Below, piece by piece: positions 53,501 to 61,336 of a DNA stretch of 64,000 bases (its first letter is position 1; every line of letters begins with the position of its first letter). Below the pieces are notes generated by a model. The model did no database searches, was not told where the DNA came from, and saw only the letters and a program-made list of their open reading frames with translations. Both the position numbers and the translations under genes were made by a program. The stretch is from CAZWRK01 sp964635875 (GTDB taxonomy: Bacteria > Pseudomonadota > Gammaproteobacteria > Burkholderiales > Aquaspirillaceae). Location of the stretch: contig CAZWRK010000002.1 in the NCBI GenBank assembly GCA_964635875.1, positions 1 to 64,000 on the forward strand, written 5' to 3'.

Positions 53501-54413
53501 TGGAACACATGACGCCCTCGCTGTAGCGAGCCAGGAGATCCCAGTCGATGCGGGGCTTGCCGTAGAAGCCGTCCAGATAGGAGGCCGTGCTCATGGCCCA
53601 GAGGTTGCGGAGCCCGGCGTCGTTCTTCGCCCAGAGGATGATGTGCTGGTAGTCCTTCGCCCTCTTCTGGGCGGCGGCGTGCTCGGAGGTGAGGCGCTCG
53701 CGCTCTTCCTCGTACCGGCCCACCGCCTCGTGGAACCTGGCCGAGTTCTGCTCCGGGGTTCCGCCCGTGAAGTCGCGGGCTCGGGGCTGCTCGGTCGGCA
53801 GGACGAGCTTGCCGACGCCTCGGGCGGTGCGATCGGCCACGAAGTAGCCCTCCAGCCCGAAGATGGGCTTGATGCCCGCCCGGTCGGCAGCCTTCTGCAA
53901 CTCGGGGTGGGCAGAGCAGACGCCGTGGTCGGTGACGGCGATGGCGGGCTGATCGTCGGCCACGGCCAGGTCCACCATCTCCTGCACCGTGCTGAGTCCG
54001 TCCAGAGGGGAGAACTCGGAGTGGGCGTGGAGGTGGACGAACTGGTTGGAGCCAGAGGACATGAGGGGATCGGGGAGGGACGCCAGCGCCCGGTAGCTCC
54101 AGTCGGTGCCAACCGGAACTTCGGCGGCAGCGGACAGGGAGACCTCAATCTCCAGGGTGGACCGGATCTCGGTGACGAACGGGTGGGTCACCCGCTCGGC
54201 GGGCATCCAGCGATCCGGGCTGCCGACGATGATGATCCCGGAGACCCCCGCCAACTGCGCCCGCACCCACGCCGAAGAGGGGATGCGGTTGGAGTTGGCG
54301 ATCAAGTACCGGATCGCGTCATCGTCGTCTTCGACCAAGCAGAGGGTCGGGAGGGTCTGCCCACGGACGCTCATGGCGTCGGTGGTGAAGGACTCAACCA
54401 GTGAGTAGCGCAT
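50535..54413 (-). CDS. dnaE: DNA polymerase III alpha subunit
   Basis: A 1292-residue C-family replicative polymerase. A PHP domain starts at FVHLHAHSEFS near 125 (ITVTDHG-type metal site follows). The catalytic pair is in PDFDVDYP near 597, and the third acidic residue in IKFDLLTLRTLD near 752. Helix-hairpin-helix and OB-like parts follow near the C-terminus. Two oddities: an N-terminal extension of about 120 residues before the PHP domain, and a Cys/His-rich insertion near 1090-1140 (CIHAGPEGH, CTFDW, KKCSKACRN). ATG 54413 has no clear ribosome site and lies just after a strong hairpin. No clamp loader or clamp was found in the window. Confidence 0.9.
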   Translation of the reverse strand: MRYSLVESFTTDAMSVRGQTLPTLCLVEDDDDAIRYLIANSNRIPSSAWVRAQLAGVSGIIIVGSPDRWMPAERVTHPFVTEIRSTLEIEVSLSAAAEVPVGTDWSYRALASLPDPLMSSGSNQFVHLHAHSEFSPLDGLSTVQEMVDLAVADDQPAIAVTDHGVCSAHPELQKAADRAGIKPIFGLEGYFVADRTARGVGKLVLPTEQPRARDFTGGTPEQNSARFHEAVGRYEEERERLTSEHAAAQKRAKDYQHIILWAKNDAGLRNLWAMSTASYLDGFYGKPRIDWDLLARYSEGVMCSTACLRGPLAVPILNEDEQQARSNLGRLLEIFGDENLYAEIHTNGLEEQRRANTEIIRLADEYGIPTIAVVDSHYPCADDAHAHKVWLSAATNKELADETGMFQGHQDYHLMTAEEVRKSLSYLPEGKVEEAISNTVSVADRCSAGLRSNPSMPLYSRPIVGDVKQREAADIRRLAELALGTKDDGFANFIRRCQGKKDSSGNPIPMSVYMERYEREMRLLVDKGFCGYFLMVAEQVKYAKDNGILVGPGRGSGGGCLVAYLIGITEIDPVEADLLFERFLSEGREDPPDFDVDYPASAREMMQDFCSERWGVEHTMRVGTHLRLKAKGVLQDLSRVFRSDVQFGDFAQMSKIITAAESHTSGKGLTWDELMDQHGDEFDEYREKYPEIFELAERFYGRLKSYGKHPAGMVISPDEVLTDNLPMRSSDDAQPISQFDMDSLAEMGYIKFDLLTLRTLDTIQWCIDLIRESTGQTIDIYSWRDEYGDTRVWDAICSGDTLGMFQIETAECTKLARQVQPRSISDLSDVITLVRPGPKKSGLTASYLRRRDGLEAVTVPDDRLAEVLAPSQGCIIYQEQVMKTAQILAGYSLPEAEGLRKILGKKKTEKVEAAGQEFVARCVAGGMDRAAASALWDQLGEFAKYSFNRSHAWAYAMMGYWCAWFKVHYPLEFITAVLSTVKKERVPEFINDARRHSYGVLPPDINTSGKGFTMTKDGCRFGFDGIDGIGAAATEAILEGQPYTSFDDFMERKGSAANRGVVYKLAQVGAFDSLVPHRRSLVERLLWESSEDAAKCIHAGPEGHVDAHGLPCTFDWAGEPQKLGKSGRPLKNQPRPPKKCSKACRNYTAPSIPSLSDLPDYTEKQVRSIERELLGVYLSSTPFDIFYRPTPKYPEGPIADLKLGREVDSGLTGDYRVPAIITRRKEHESPRSGKMAFLTIDCIDADLDVVVFKDTLAALDSILVAGQLGIAVVRKNARGISLSDFVPIITQE

Positions 54414-54424
54414 GGGATGTAGTT

Positions 54425-54469
54425 CGGGGGCCGGAGCCTGCCGCGGCGGATCGGCGGCTCCGGCCCCCG
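54425..54469 (-). promoter_or_regulatory. Perfect 14-bp stem-loop between SSB and polymerase genes
   Basis: Arms 54425-54438 and 54456-54469 pair perfectly (CGGGGGCCGGAGCC with its complement) around a 17-base loop that itself contains GCCG/CGGC. It starts six bases after the stop of the ssDNA-binding gene and ends 11 bases before the polymerase ATG. There is no U-tract. It may lower polymerase expression relative to SSB, by termination, mRNA processing or hiding the start. Confidence 0.65.
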
Positions 54470-54475
54470 AGAACC

Positions 54476-55483
54476 CTACTGGATGGTCTGGAGCGAGCCG
54501 TCGGCGGGCGGGGCGTAGTCCACGACGCGCTGCTGCATCGCAGCGATCTCGTCGGCGCTGGCGTCCGAGGCGGGCTTCGCCTGCTCGGGCTCGGTGGACG
54601 ACGCCTCGGTCACCTCGGGGACGTAGCTGGCGTCCCAGCGGCGGCGCTGGTAGTCCAGGGACGCCTCACGGACGAGCATCGCACCCAGGTCCACGTCGGT
54701 CTCGTAGAGGGAGCGGGCCTCGGGGTCGCGGAGGTCCAGCATCTTCCGGCTGCCGTCCGGGTTGAGGATCGGCTGGCCGTCGGCGGTGGGGAACGGGACC
54801 GGGTCGCACGGGATGATGCGGTAGTCGGTCTCCAGGCCCTCACCGATCCGGGTGATCTCGTAGTCGCGGTCCAGGATGGTGCCGTAGCGGTTGCCGTAGC
54901 CGACCAACTGCGACCAGAAGTTGCTGAACGCGTACTTCGCGATCACGATGTCCTTCTCCACGACGGTCTTGCCGTCGTCCTCCACCTCCCGGAGCTTGTC
55001 CTTGTAGGAGATGGGCTGGCCGGGGTTGCGGACCTCTTCCCGGACGCAGCAGAGGGCGATCTGGCGGGCGGCGGTGCCGTAGGGCTTGCCCTTGGCGTCA
55101 CGCCAGTTGTTGCAGACGTAGCAGCCCTCGTAGCTGCTGTCGGGCAGCACCCGCCACAGTTCGCCGCCGTTCGCCGCCTTCGTCTTGCGGCAGACGCAGG
55201 ACTGGCGGGAGGCCCAGGTGCGGCCCTCGGGCAGCCAGTCCGGGCGGGGGATCACCGGGATCATGTTGTGGTAGTCCACCTGGATGATGGACGGGACGTG
55301 GGGGTTGATCGGCCCGTTGGGGCCGACGAGGTTCTCGTACTCGTAGAGGAAGCGGACGACCACCGTGTCCTTGTCGGACTTGAGGGCGCTGCTGAGGAAG
55401 TGGCTCTGCGAGAAGCTCGGGCGCTTGGAAGCCTCGGCGGCTGCCTCGGCACCGGAGGCGAAGAGGGAGAGGGAATCGGACAC
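54476..55483 (-). CDS. Candidate single-stranded DNA-binding protein
   Basis: A 335-residue protein starting at GTG 55483 with CCAGGAGAACC upstream. The centre has zinc-type pairs (CVCR near 95, CYVC near 120) and a beta-rich body, and the C-terminus is acidic and flexible. This combination resembles T4 gp32-type ssDNA-binding proteins used by large phages, and no other SSB is seen among a full set of replication genes. The gene sits between primase-associated genes and the polymerase. The call is mainly by context and layout. Confidence 0.45.
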   Translation of the reverse strand: MSDSLSLFASGAEAAAEASKRPSFSQSHFLSSALKSDKDTVVVRFLYEYENLVGPNGPINPHVPSIIQVDYHNMIPVIPRPDWLPEGRTWASRQSCVCRKTKAANGGELWRVLPDSSYEGCYVCNNWRDAKGKPYGTAARQIALCCVREEVRNPGQPISYKDKLREVEDDGKTVVEKDIVIAKYAFSNFWSQLVGYGNRYGTILDRDYEITRIGEGLETDYRIIPCDPVPFPTADGQPILNPDGSRKMLDLRDPEARSLYETDVDLGAMLVREASLDYQRRRWDASYVPEVTEASSTEPEQAKPASDASADEIAAMQQRVVDYAPPADGSLQTIQ

Positions 55484-55511
55484 GTTGGTTCTCCTGGCAC
55501 GGAAGGGGCTC

Positions 55512-56363
55512 TCAGCCCCGTTGGATGGAATCCGCCACGGCCTCAGCCAAGGCGGGTGTGGGTTCTACCCCACTTCTGATGAAGGCAACAACCACGTCGC
55601 CATCACGGTGGATCGCCCAGGGATCTTCTCCCCCGACGTACCCGACGGCGAGCTTGATGGCTGCCCCCCGTTCCCACAAGACGCTGGAGAGGTTCTCCCT
55701 CCACCGACCTAGCGGTTCGTGCCCCTGGTGCTGAGTTCGCCAGAGGTAGTGCCCCCACGGGTTCGCCGTGGGGCCGACATCTTGGACCCGTGTGGGTGAC
55801 TTGTCAAGTATGTGGGCTGGAGCGTTGAGGGCGGCATCGAAGTCGATCGGCTCCAGGTCGTCCTCGGTCGCCGTGCCGTTCCTGAGGGCCTCTGCTGCCT
55901 CTTCGACGGCAGCCTTCTCAGCCAGGGCGGCAAGCTCCTGATCGAAGAAGACCTCACCCAACTGGCACGAGTCGTACATCGCCCGCACCTCGGGGTTGAG
56001 AAGCTGCTTGACGATGTAGGTGAGGCGGGGGCTGCTCTGCCCGTCCAGGGCCAGGTAGGCGTCCTTGATCTCCACGGTGGTCGCCGTGGGGCTGACCCCC
56101 AGCGCCCGGTAGTAGCCGTTCACGTCCCACCGGAACGTCGGCCAGGGCTCCAGGGCGGCACAGGTGGACGACCAGGGGGAGATCCCGTGCTCGGCCAGCC
56201 TCGGCTCGTTGATCCGGGCGTCCAGGAGCCAGACGGCCTGACCCCCGCACCGCGAGCAGATCGAAGCCATCACGGTGGTCCCCAGGTTGAAGGGGCCGTC
56301 CTCGTCGGACATGCACCTTCCGCAGACGAAGATGACGTTCCGGGGCGGGGCGATCAGCTTCAC
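55512..56363 (-). CDS. Zinc-ribbon protein with J-like domain lacking HPD
   Basis: A 283-residue protein starting at GTG 56363 in a GTGA overlap. Residues 14-39 form a zinc ribbon (CGRC, CSRCGG). Residues about 80-136 match a J domain: YYRALGVSPTATTVEIKDAYLAL, then a second helix ending NPEVRAMYD. The HPD loop that stimulates DnaK is absent, replaced by a short DGQSSPR turn. A helical region and an alpha/beta C-terminus follow. Placed between primase and SSB, it may recruit or block host DnaK or act as a scaffold in the replisome; that is inference. Confidence 0.55.
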   Translation of the reverse strand: MKLIAPPRNVIFVCGRCMSDEDGPFNLGTTVMASICSRCGGQAVWLLDARINEPRLAEHGISPWSSTCAALEPWPTFRWDVNGYYRALGVSPTATTVEIKDAYLALDGQSSPRLTYIVKQLLNPEVRAMYDSCQLGEVFFDQELAALAEKAAVEEAAEALRNGTATEDDLEPIDFDAALNAPAHILDKSPTRVQDVGPTANPWGHYLWRTQHQGHEPLGRWRENLSSVLWERGAAIKLAVGYVGGEDPWAIHRDGDVVVAFIRSGVEPTPALAEAVADSIQRG

Positions 56364-56635
56364 TCGCCCGACGCGTCCTCGTTCTCCTTGGCGAGTTCTT
56401 CCCGCTCTTCGTCGGTGAACTCGCTGGGCGAGTCATCGGCTTCTGGGAGGATCTCCCCCGTCCCGTACTTCTTCATGTGCTCTTCGATCCTGTCTGCGGT
56501 TCGGCGCAAGACGATCACCGCCGCCTCGCCCTGCTCGTTCGTCATGCCTCGGAAGTTCATCCCCACCACCATCGGCTCACCGCCAGGAGGTAGGGAATCC
56601 GGGTCAAGGATGTGCAACTGGAAGACTACAGCCAT
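56360..56635 (-). CDS. Small acidic hypothetical protein
   Basis: A 91-residue protein starting MAVVFQLHIL at 56635, sharing one base with the primase stop. The N-terminal half is strand-rich and the C-terminus is a long acidic helix (SEFTDEEREELAKENEDASGE region). No family was recognised; its coupling to the primase suggests a replication accessory role. Confidence 0.6.
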   Translation of the reverse strand: MAVVFQLHILDPDSLPPGGEPMVVGMNFRGMTNEQGEAAVIVLRRTADRIEEHMKKYGTGEILPEADDSPSEFTDEEREELAKENEDASGE

Positions 56636-57729
56636 CAGCCCTCCCACTTCCTGAGCGAGCCAGGCTTCCTCCAGATGGAGAAGGGGACGGCCTCCTTCAC
56701 GAGCGCATCGACGGTGGCATCGTCCATGTCTGCCGGGTCTGCTGCCCAGTCCGAATCGACCACGAAGACCGGGCAGTACGACTCCAGGGCGTCCCCCACG
56801 GCCTCGGTCGCCTTCCACCCGGCGTTGTCGTTGTCGAACCAGAGGGTCACCCGGTCGTACCCTCCGAGGACGCGGATCTGTCGCTCGGTGACCTCCGCTC
56901 CGAACGTGGCGACCATCGGCTGATGGTCGGCGTGCCGGAGGACGCTCAACGGAGACTCCACGATGATGGGGCGCTGGTGCCCGGCGTCGAAGTTGAAGAT
57001 CGTGGTGTTCTTCGGGAAGTCGGGGGTGGAGAGGTACTTGGGGGTGCCGTCGTCCAGCAGCCTCCGGCTCTGCCAGCCGACGAGGTTGCCCTTCCAGAAG
57101 TGAGGGATGATGATGCGCTGGGAGTCGATCCAGATGCCACCCTTCGACTGGGTGCGGACGACGCCGTAGCCGACCGTGAACCTCTTGAGGACTTCCAGGG
57201 GAACCTTGCGGATGTCCGTCATGTACGGGTGGATCTTGAGGTAGGGGGAGAGCACCCTCGGGTCCATCCTCGGGATGGGCTCTGGTCGGCGGGCCTCCTT
57301 GCCGTACACGGCGTCGAAGAACTCCAGGAGGCTCGCGAGCGACTGCTCTTCCGCTCCACCTACCCCGGTGGTCTTCCCGAGCCACTTCCGGGCCTCTTCG
57401 CCGGAGGTTCCCCGGCAGACCCCGATGAACCACAGGAGGCCACCACCGCCGCACGAGTAGCAGTTGTAGGTGAGCCGCCTCCAGTTGAGGGACGCCGAGG
57501 GGTTCTGGTCGCCGTTGGCGTGAAGGCCGAAGGGGAGGACGCAGGAGTGGATCAACTCCCCCTGGTCGTTCTCCCGCTTGACCTCAGCGCCGAACTCGGC
57601 CAAGAGATCCCGGCAGAGCTTCTCCTTCTCAACGTCGTGGAGCAGATCGAACTCCACGAAGCTGGAGGGGCCGCTCCGCGACGATGCGGCCTGCGCCGCA
57701 GACGCCCCGGTCTGGAAGATCCCGGTCAC
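56635..57729 (-). CDS. DnaG-type primase
   Basis: A 364-residue primase starting at GTG 57729, in a GTGA overlap. A CHC2-type zinc finger spans about 58-96 (HSCVLPFGLHANG, then CYSC). The TOPRIM catalytic part is near 293 (VTLWFDNDNAGWKA), with the acidic DxD-type residues. The C-terminal helicase-interaction part is short, so the protein is compact compared with bacterial DnaG (about 600 residues). It makes RNA primers together with the DnaB-like helicase encoded upstream. Confidence 0.8.
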   Translation of the reverse strand: MTGIFQTGASAAQAASSRSGPSSFVEFDLLHDVEKEKLCRDLLAEFGAEVKRENDQGELIHSCVLPFGLHANGDQNPSASLNWRRLTYNCYSCGGGGLLWFIGVCRGTSGEEARKWLGKTTGVGGAEEQSLASLLEFFDAVYGKEARRPEPIPRMDPRVLSPYLKIHPYMTDIRKVPLEVLKRFTVGYGVVRTQSKGGIWIDSQRIIIPHFWKGNLVGWQSRRLLDDGTPKYLSTPDFPKNTTIFNFDAGHQRPIIVESPLSVLRHADHQPMVATFGAEVTERQIRVLGGYDRVTLWFDNDNAGWKATEAVGDALESYCPVFVVDSDWAADPADMDDATVDALVKEAVPFSIWRKPGSLRKWEG

Positions 57730-58037
57730 CCCGGTCGGCCCTCCGGCCCCCAGACACGGAGGACAGGCTCGCAGGGGTCCAGCCCCTCGTCCCACATGGC
57801 GTCCTCTTCGTCGGTGTGAGGGATGCCGTCGTGGACGGCGCAGGCGACATCCGACACCCACCCTTCGCTGACGCCCTCGTTGAGCCACTTGTAGTAGCGG
57901 CTCGCCTTGTCTTCGCTCTTCACCTCGTCCACGAGGCACCTCTCTGTCGTGACCTTCATCTCCACGGAGATCCCCATGAGCCTCTGCTCCCTGACGACAT
58001 CCTGGATGCCTGGCCGGATCGGGATGACCTTCCCCAT
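57726..58037 (-). CDS. Hypothetical protein
   Basis: A 103-residue acidic protein starting MGKVIPIRPGIQ, located between the helicase and primase genes. Helical centre (EDKASRYYKWLNEGV), no recognised motif. It is coupled to the primase by overlap. Confidence 0.6.
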   Translation of the reverse strand: MGKVIPIRPGIQDVVREQRLMGISVEMKVTTERCLVDEVKSEDKASRYYKWLNEGVSEGWVSDVACAVHDGIPHTDEEDAMWDEGLDPCEPVLRVWGPEGRPG

Positions 58038-58045
58038 GCCTGTCT

Positions 58046-59383
58046 CTACTCCTGTCCGCTCGTGTTGGCGGATTCCGCCAACTGGTTCACGTCGATCTCG
58101 TGGCTGACCTTGATCCCTCCGACCGACGGCCTCCAGAAGATCTGCCAGTCCTTCGTGGGGACACGCCGGGCTCCGAGCATCTGGAACTTCGCCTGCCCCA
58201 CCCCAAGCTCGGAGCGGGACTGGTAGAGCCCGAAGATGAAGTCGGCGGTGCGCTCCACCTCGGCGCTCTCAGCGAGGTGGTACATCTCCAGGAAGCCCGT
58301 CTTGTCTGCCGACCTCACACCTTCGCGGTTGATCTGGTGGGTCAGCAGGCACGACATAGGGTGCCTGCCGGTGGAGATCATGGCCTTGAGGACGTGGAGC
58401 GAATCCCCGATCTTCTCCGTCTTCGGGCGACGGTCGTGGATGCCCTGGCCGACCTCAACGTGGGTCAACTGGTCGATCAGCAGCGTCCTCGCACCACGAA
58501 GCTCGGCCTCCCGGACCATGTGCTCAAAGCTGCGCTGGCCCAGGTCGGGCTTGAGCACCCAGAGGGGAGAGTCGCTCTGCTGTGCGATCTCCACCCACTC
58601 TCGTACCCGGTCCAGTTCGTGCTCTTCCACATCACCCTGCTCCCAGCGCCGAGTGTCGATGCCGAAGGCCATGCAGGCGATCCGGTTGAGCATCATGTCC
58701 ACCGAGTTCTCCAGGGTGAACAGGCACACCGTCCTGCCACGCCGCCACTCCTGGAGGGCGACCCAACACTGGAAGAAGCTCTTGCCCACCTTGGGGCCAG
58801 CGGCCAGGACGGCAAGCTCCCCTTCGTGGACGCCGTAGGTGTGCTGGTTGATGGGCTCCAGCCCGAGCGTCATGCCGCGGAAGTCGGCCTTGCTGGCGAT
58901 CCTCCCGAGGGCGTCGCGGAGGATGCCCTCGCTCGCCTCCCGCAGATCGGCTCGGTAGGCCCGGCTCTCCAGGGAGAGGCCGATGGAGACCAGCCTGGAG
59001 CCGAAGTCGTTGAGGACGGCGATCCGGTCGATCTTCTCGGCCTCGGCCATCTCGGTGGCGAAGTCCTTGTTGAAGGTGGCTGCCTGCCGGTGGACCCATG
59101 CCGCCTTGAGGTCGTCAATCGCCCATTCGACCGACTCGTCAGGTTCCACCTCCAGGTCGATCTCGGCGTCGTCCAGGATGTCTCCGAAGTCGGCCCTGAG
59201 CGATGCCACCGAAGGGGCCTTCTCCGTGCCCGAGCGGAAGAAGTAGTTGATGGCGAACCGGAGGATCGGGCGAAGCTCCGGCGTGGGCAGCAGGTGTTCC
59301 TCCACGCCCTCATGGGCGATGACGCGGATGGAATCGGCGTCAACGAGGTGCCCGATGAGGGCCTTCTCAGCGAGCCCGCTCAT
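58046..59383 (-). CDS. DnaB-like replicative helicase
   Basis: A 445-residue RecA-fold helicase. The P-loop is AAGPKVGKSF near 195; Walker B is TLLIDQLTH near 297; the H4-type motif LLTHQINREG near 347 and an arginine-finger region follow. The N-terminal helical domain (about 1-150) matches the DnaB collar. ATG 59383 overlaps the loader's stop. It unwinds DNA at the fork as a hexamer, loaded by the upstream DnaC-like ATPase. Confidence 0.8.
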   Translation of the reverse strand: MSGLAEKALIGHLVDADSIRVIAHEGVEEHLLPTPELRPILRFAINYFFRSGTEKAPSVASLRADFGDILDDAEIDLEVEPDESVEWAIDDLKAAWVHRQAATFNKDFATEMAEAEKIDRIAVLNDFGSRLVSIGLSLESRAYRADLREASEGILRDALGRIASKADFRGMTLGLEPINQHTYGVHEGELAVLAAGPKVGKSFFQCWVALQEWRRGRTVCLFTLENSVDMMLNRIACMAFGIDTRRWEQGDVEEHELDRVREWVEIAQQSDSPLWVLKPDLGQRSFEHMVREAELRGARTLLIDQLTHVEVGQGIHDRRPKTEKIGDSLHVLKAMISTGRHPMSCLLTHQINREGVRSADKTGFLEMYHLAESAEVERTADFIFGLYQSRSELGVGQAKFQMLGARRVPTKDWQIFWRPSVGGIKVSHEIDVNQLAESANTSGQE

Positions 59384-60270
59384 CCGATCACCAGCGGTCG
59401 GATCAGGCCGAGGGTGTTCTCTTCCTCCTGGCGCATCTTCGCCTGGCCCCGGTAGTCCCTTCCCGAGAACGGGTAGAGGGACATGGACTCGGTGAGCAGG
59501 CTCTTGAAGTGGTCTCCGTAGACCTGGCGCAACTGTTCCACGGTGAGGTTCGTGGTGATGATGGTCGGCTTGGCGTTGGCGATGCGATGCCGGAGCACGG
59601 ACTCCAGGGCGAACTCGGAGGTCACGTTGGCGACCCTCGCCAACTCCTTCCTCCCGTCTTCGTCGGTGCGAACGACGGTCTTCTTCATCTCCTGGCCCAC
59701 GTCGTCCACCACGAGGACGCCGGAGTTCCGGCAGAGGGCGTGGTAGGCGATCCGCTCGCTCTCCGAACGCCACGAGGTCATCAGCGTGGAGATCATGTCG
59801 GAGAAGGTCGTGAAGTAGCCGTTGTACCCGTCGCCCAGGAGCCGCTTGAGCATGAGCAGGGCCAGCATGGTCTTGCCGGTGCCCATCCCTCCGCTCAGGA
59901 GCAGACCGAGGCCGGAGCGCACGTTCTGGGGCGAGTTGGAGAGCCAGTCGTTGACGGCGGTGATGGCTCCGGGCTCCACGCCCGATGCGTCAGCCCACCC
60001 GTACCGCTGGTAGGCGGTCCCGACCCCGGACCAGAGCATGTAGCGGTACAAGATCCACTGTTCCTCGCAGGGGCACTCCCAGTCCACGACCTCGGAGCGG
60101 GTGTCGTCACTCCACCACCGGAAGGTGCGGGTGCCCCCACAGGTGATGCAGTTGCGGACTGAGCGCCGGGCGTCGGGCCTCAGGGTCTCCAGCCGGTCTG
60201 ACTCGGCGTTGCTCAAGAGCCGGATGCCCACCGGAAGGTCGGGCAGTCGGTGAAGCTCGGTCGTTGACAT
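59380..60270 (-). CDS. DnaC-like helicase loader
   Basis: A 296-residue AAA+ ATPase. An N-terminal zinc motif (CITCGGTRTF, later CPCEEQ) lies near 42-70. Walker A is GGMGTGKTM near 128; Walker B is VLVVDDVGQE near 183; sensor residues are in ITTNLTVEQL near 240. It loads the DnaB-like helicase whose gene overlaps its stop. GGGGGTG lies upstream of ATG 60270. Confidence 0.8.
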   Translation of the reverse strand: MSTTELHRLPDLPVGIRLLSNAESDRLETLRPDARRSVRNCITCGGTRTFRWWSDDTRSEVVDWECPCEEQWILYRYMLWSGVGTAYQRYGWADASGVEPGAITAVNDWLSNSPQNVRSGLGLLLSGGMGTGKTMLALLMLKRLLGDGYNGYFTTFSDMISTLMTSWRSESERIAYHALCRNSGVLVVDDVGQEMKKTVVRTDEDGRKELARVANVTSEFALESVLRHRIANAKPTIITTNLTVEQLRQVYGDHFKSLLTESMSLYPFSGRDYRGQAKMRQEEENTLGLIRPLVIG

Positions 60271-60319
60271 CTACACCCCCATGAAGGCCGAACTGGCGGA
60301 ATCGGCTGTTCAAGCGACC

Positions 60320-60805
60320 TTAGTTCTTCACCAGCCCACCGACAAGTCGGCGGGAGATCTCCTTGGCGAAGTAGGGGTCGCTCCCCTGGGCGAAGCGTTC
60401 GATCGCGATCGGCTTGCCCATCCACACGCCGCCGCAGACATCGAAGGCGTAGCGGGCGATCGGGATGGCGAGGTCTCCCCAGCGCCCCATGAACCCGAGC
60501 ATCAACTGGGCCTCGTGGGGGGCGGGGAGCCGGGGCTGCACCCCACGGACGGATTCGATCTGGTCGATCACCCAGTCCCTCAGCGCCAGGTGGTCCCACT
60601 CGCCGTCGTTCTTGCCGACGTAGGTGTGGTGCTCGTTGGCCTTCGGGCTCGTGTTCGCGGTCATCACCACTCGGACGGACGGCTGGTAGGCCGCATCCAT
60701 CGCCCCCTCCAGGGCGTCCGACTCGGCGGTGCTCTCCACCAGCGCATCGAACATGGACTTCGGCATCCGCCTCATCCCGGTCACGTCCAACGGTGATGCC
60801 GACAT
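60320..60805 (-). CDS. Hypothetical protein before helicase loader
   Basis: A 161-residue protein starting MSASPLDVTG at ATG 60805, with GGAAGGGAG upstream; a longer in-frame start exists but would overlap the Hfq-like gene. The middle is rich in aromatic and charged residues (NDGEWDHLALRDWV), and the C-terminal part is helical. No family was recognised. The place just before DnaC would suit a replication initiator or helicase accessory, but nothing in the sequence proves it. Confidence 0.6.
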   Translation of the reverse strand: MSASPLDVTGMRRMPKSMFDALVESTAESDALEGAMDAAYQPSVRVVMTANTSPKANEHHTYVGKNDGEWDHLALRDWVIDQIESVRGVQPRLPAPHEAQLMLGFMGRWGDLAIPIARYAFDVCGGVWMGKPIAIERFAQGSDPYFAKEISRRLVGGLVKN

Positions 60806-60809
60806 CGGC

Positions 60810-61037
60810 CTAGCTCCCTTCCTGCTGGCCCTCGCGAGCCAGGGCATCTTGCAACGGGGCGATGAAGGGGCGGATGTGAGCCGGGGCTTCCGTGTGCTGC
60901 GCCGGAATCCTCACGGACACCTTGGCCTTGTGGAACAGCCAGACATCACGGTCTGCGGTGACGACCTTCCAGTGGTAGTCGTCCATGCCGCAGAGCCATC
61001 CGGTGACCACCCTGGAGTCCGAGTAGAACTCGGCCAT
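60810..61037 (-). CDS. Hfq/Sm-like small protein
   Basis: A 75-residue protein if it starts at ATG 61037 with AGGGGCGC upstream; starts at 61064 or 61133 are possible. The pattern VVTGWLCGMDDYHWKVVTADRDV, then WLFHKAKVSVRIP, follows the Sm1/Sm2 layout of Hfq, including a YKHAI-like segment (here LFHKAKV). The length matches Hfq (about 75). Hfq binds sRNAs and mRNAs as a ring. An RNA chaperone made by a phage would be notable. The match is by eye only. Confidence 0.45.
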   Translation of the reverse strand: MAEFYSDSRVVTGWLCGMDDYHWKVVTADRDVWLFHKAKVSVRIPAQHTEAPAHIRPFIAPLQDALAREGQQEGS

Positions 61038-61123
61038 GCGCCCCTGGATCGCAGCGTGCCGCATCGTCTTGCGAGAGACACCTGATCCAGAAGACACAGA
61101 CCCGCCCCCTCTTCGTGGAGGAA

Positions 61124-61158
61124 CCCCGCCCACCTCGGGTCAGCAAAGGAGGGCGGGG
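61124..61158 (-). promoter_or_regulatory. Leader stem-loop
   Basis: An 8-bp perfect stem (CCCCGCCC/GGGCGGGG), one mismatch and three more pairs, in the long leader (61038-61190) between the promoter at 61201 and the Hfq-like gene. Possible leader control or attenuation. Confidence 0.45.
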
Positions 61159-61200
61159 AGAACTGCTCCGAGCCACCTGGGGAGGCTCTTCGGTGGGGCG

Positions 61201-61229
61201 ACTGTATCGGCAGCCAGGAAGTTCGGCAA
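61201..61229 (-). promoter_or_regulatory. Sigma70-like promoter of the replication operon
   Basis: Minus-strand TTGCCG, 17-base spacer, TACAGT, directed at the Hfq-like gene and the replication genes beyond. It lies in the 299-bp stretch between this gene and the plus-strand gene. Confidence 0.5.
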
Positions 61230-61336
61230 GGCCCGATGGGCTGGTGCAACAGGAGAAGCACTCGCACCCCTGGAGGGAGTGGAAGGTGACGTGGGCGAGC
61301 CCGGCCACGCCCCGTACTCATCAGGAGGAACGAGAC

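Noticed and set aside
55795..55812. TTGACA-type box on the minus strand near 55805
   Set aside because: It lies inside the coding sequence of the J-like protein, with no gene start at a suitable distance.
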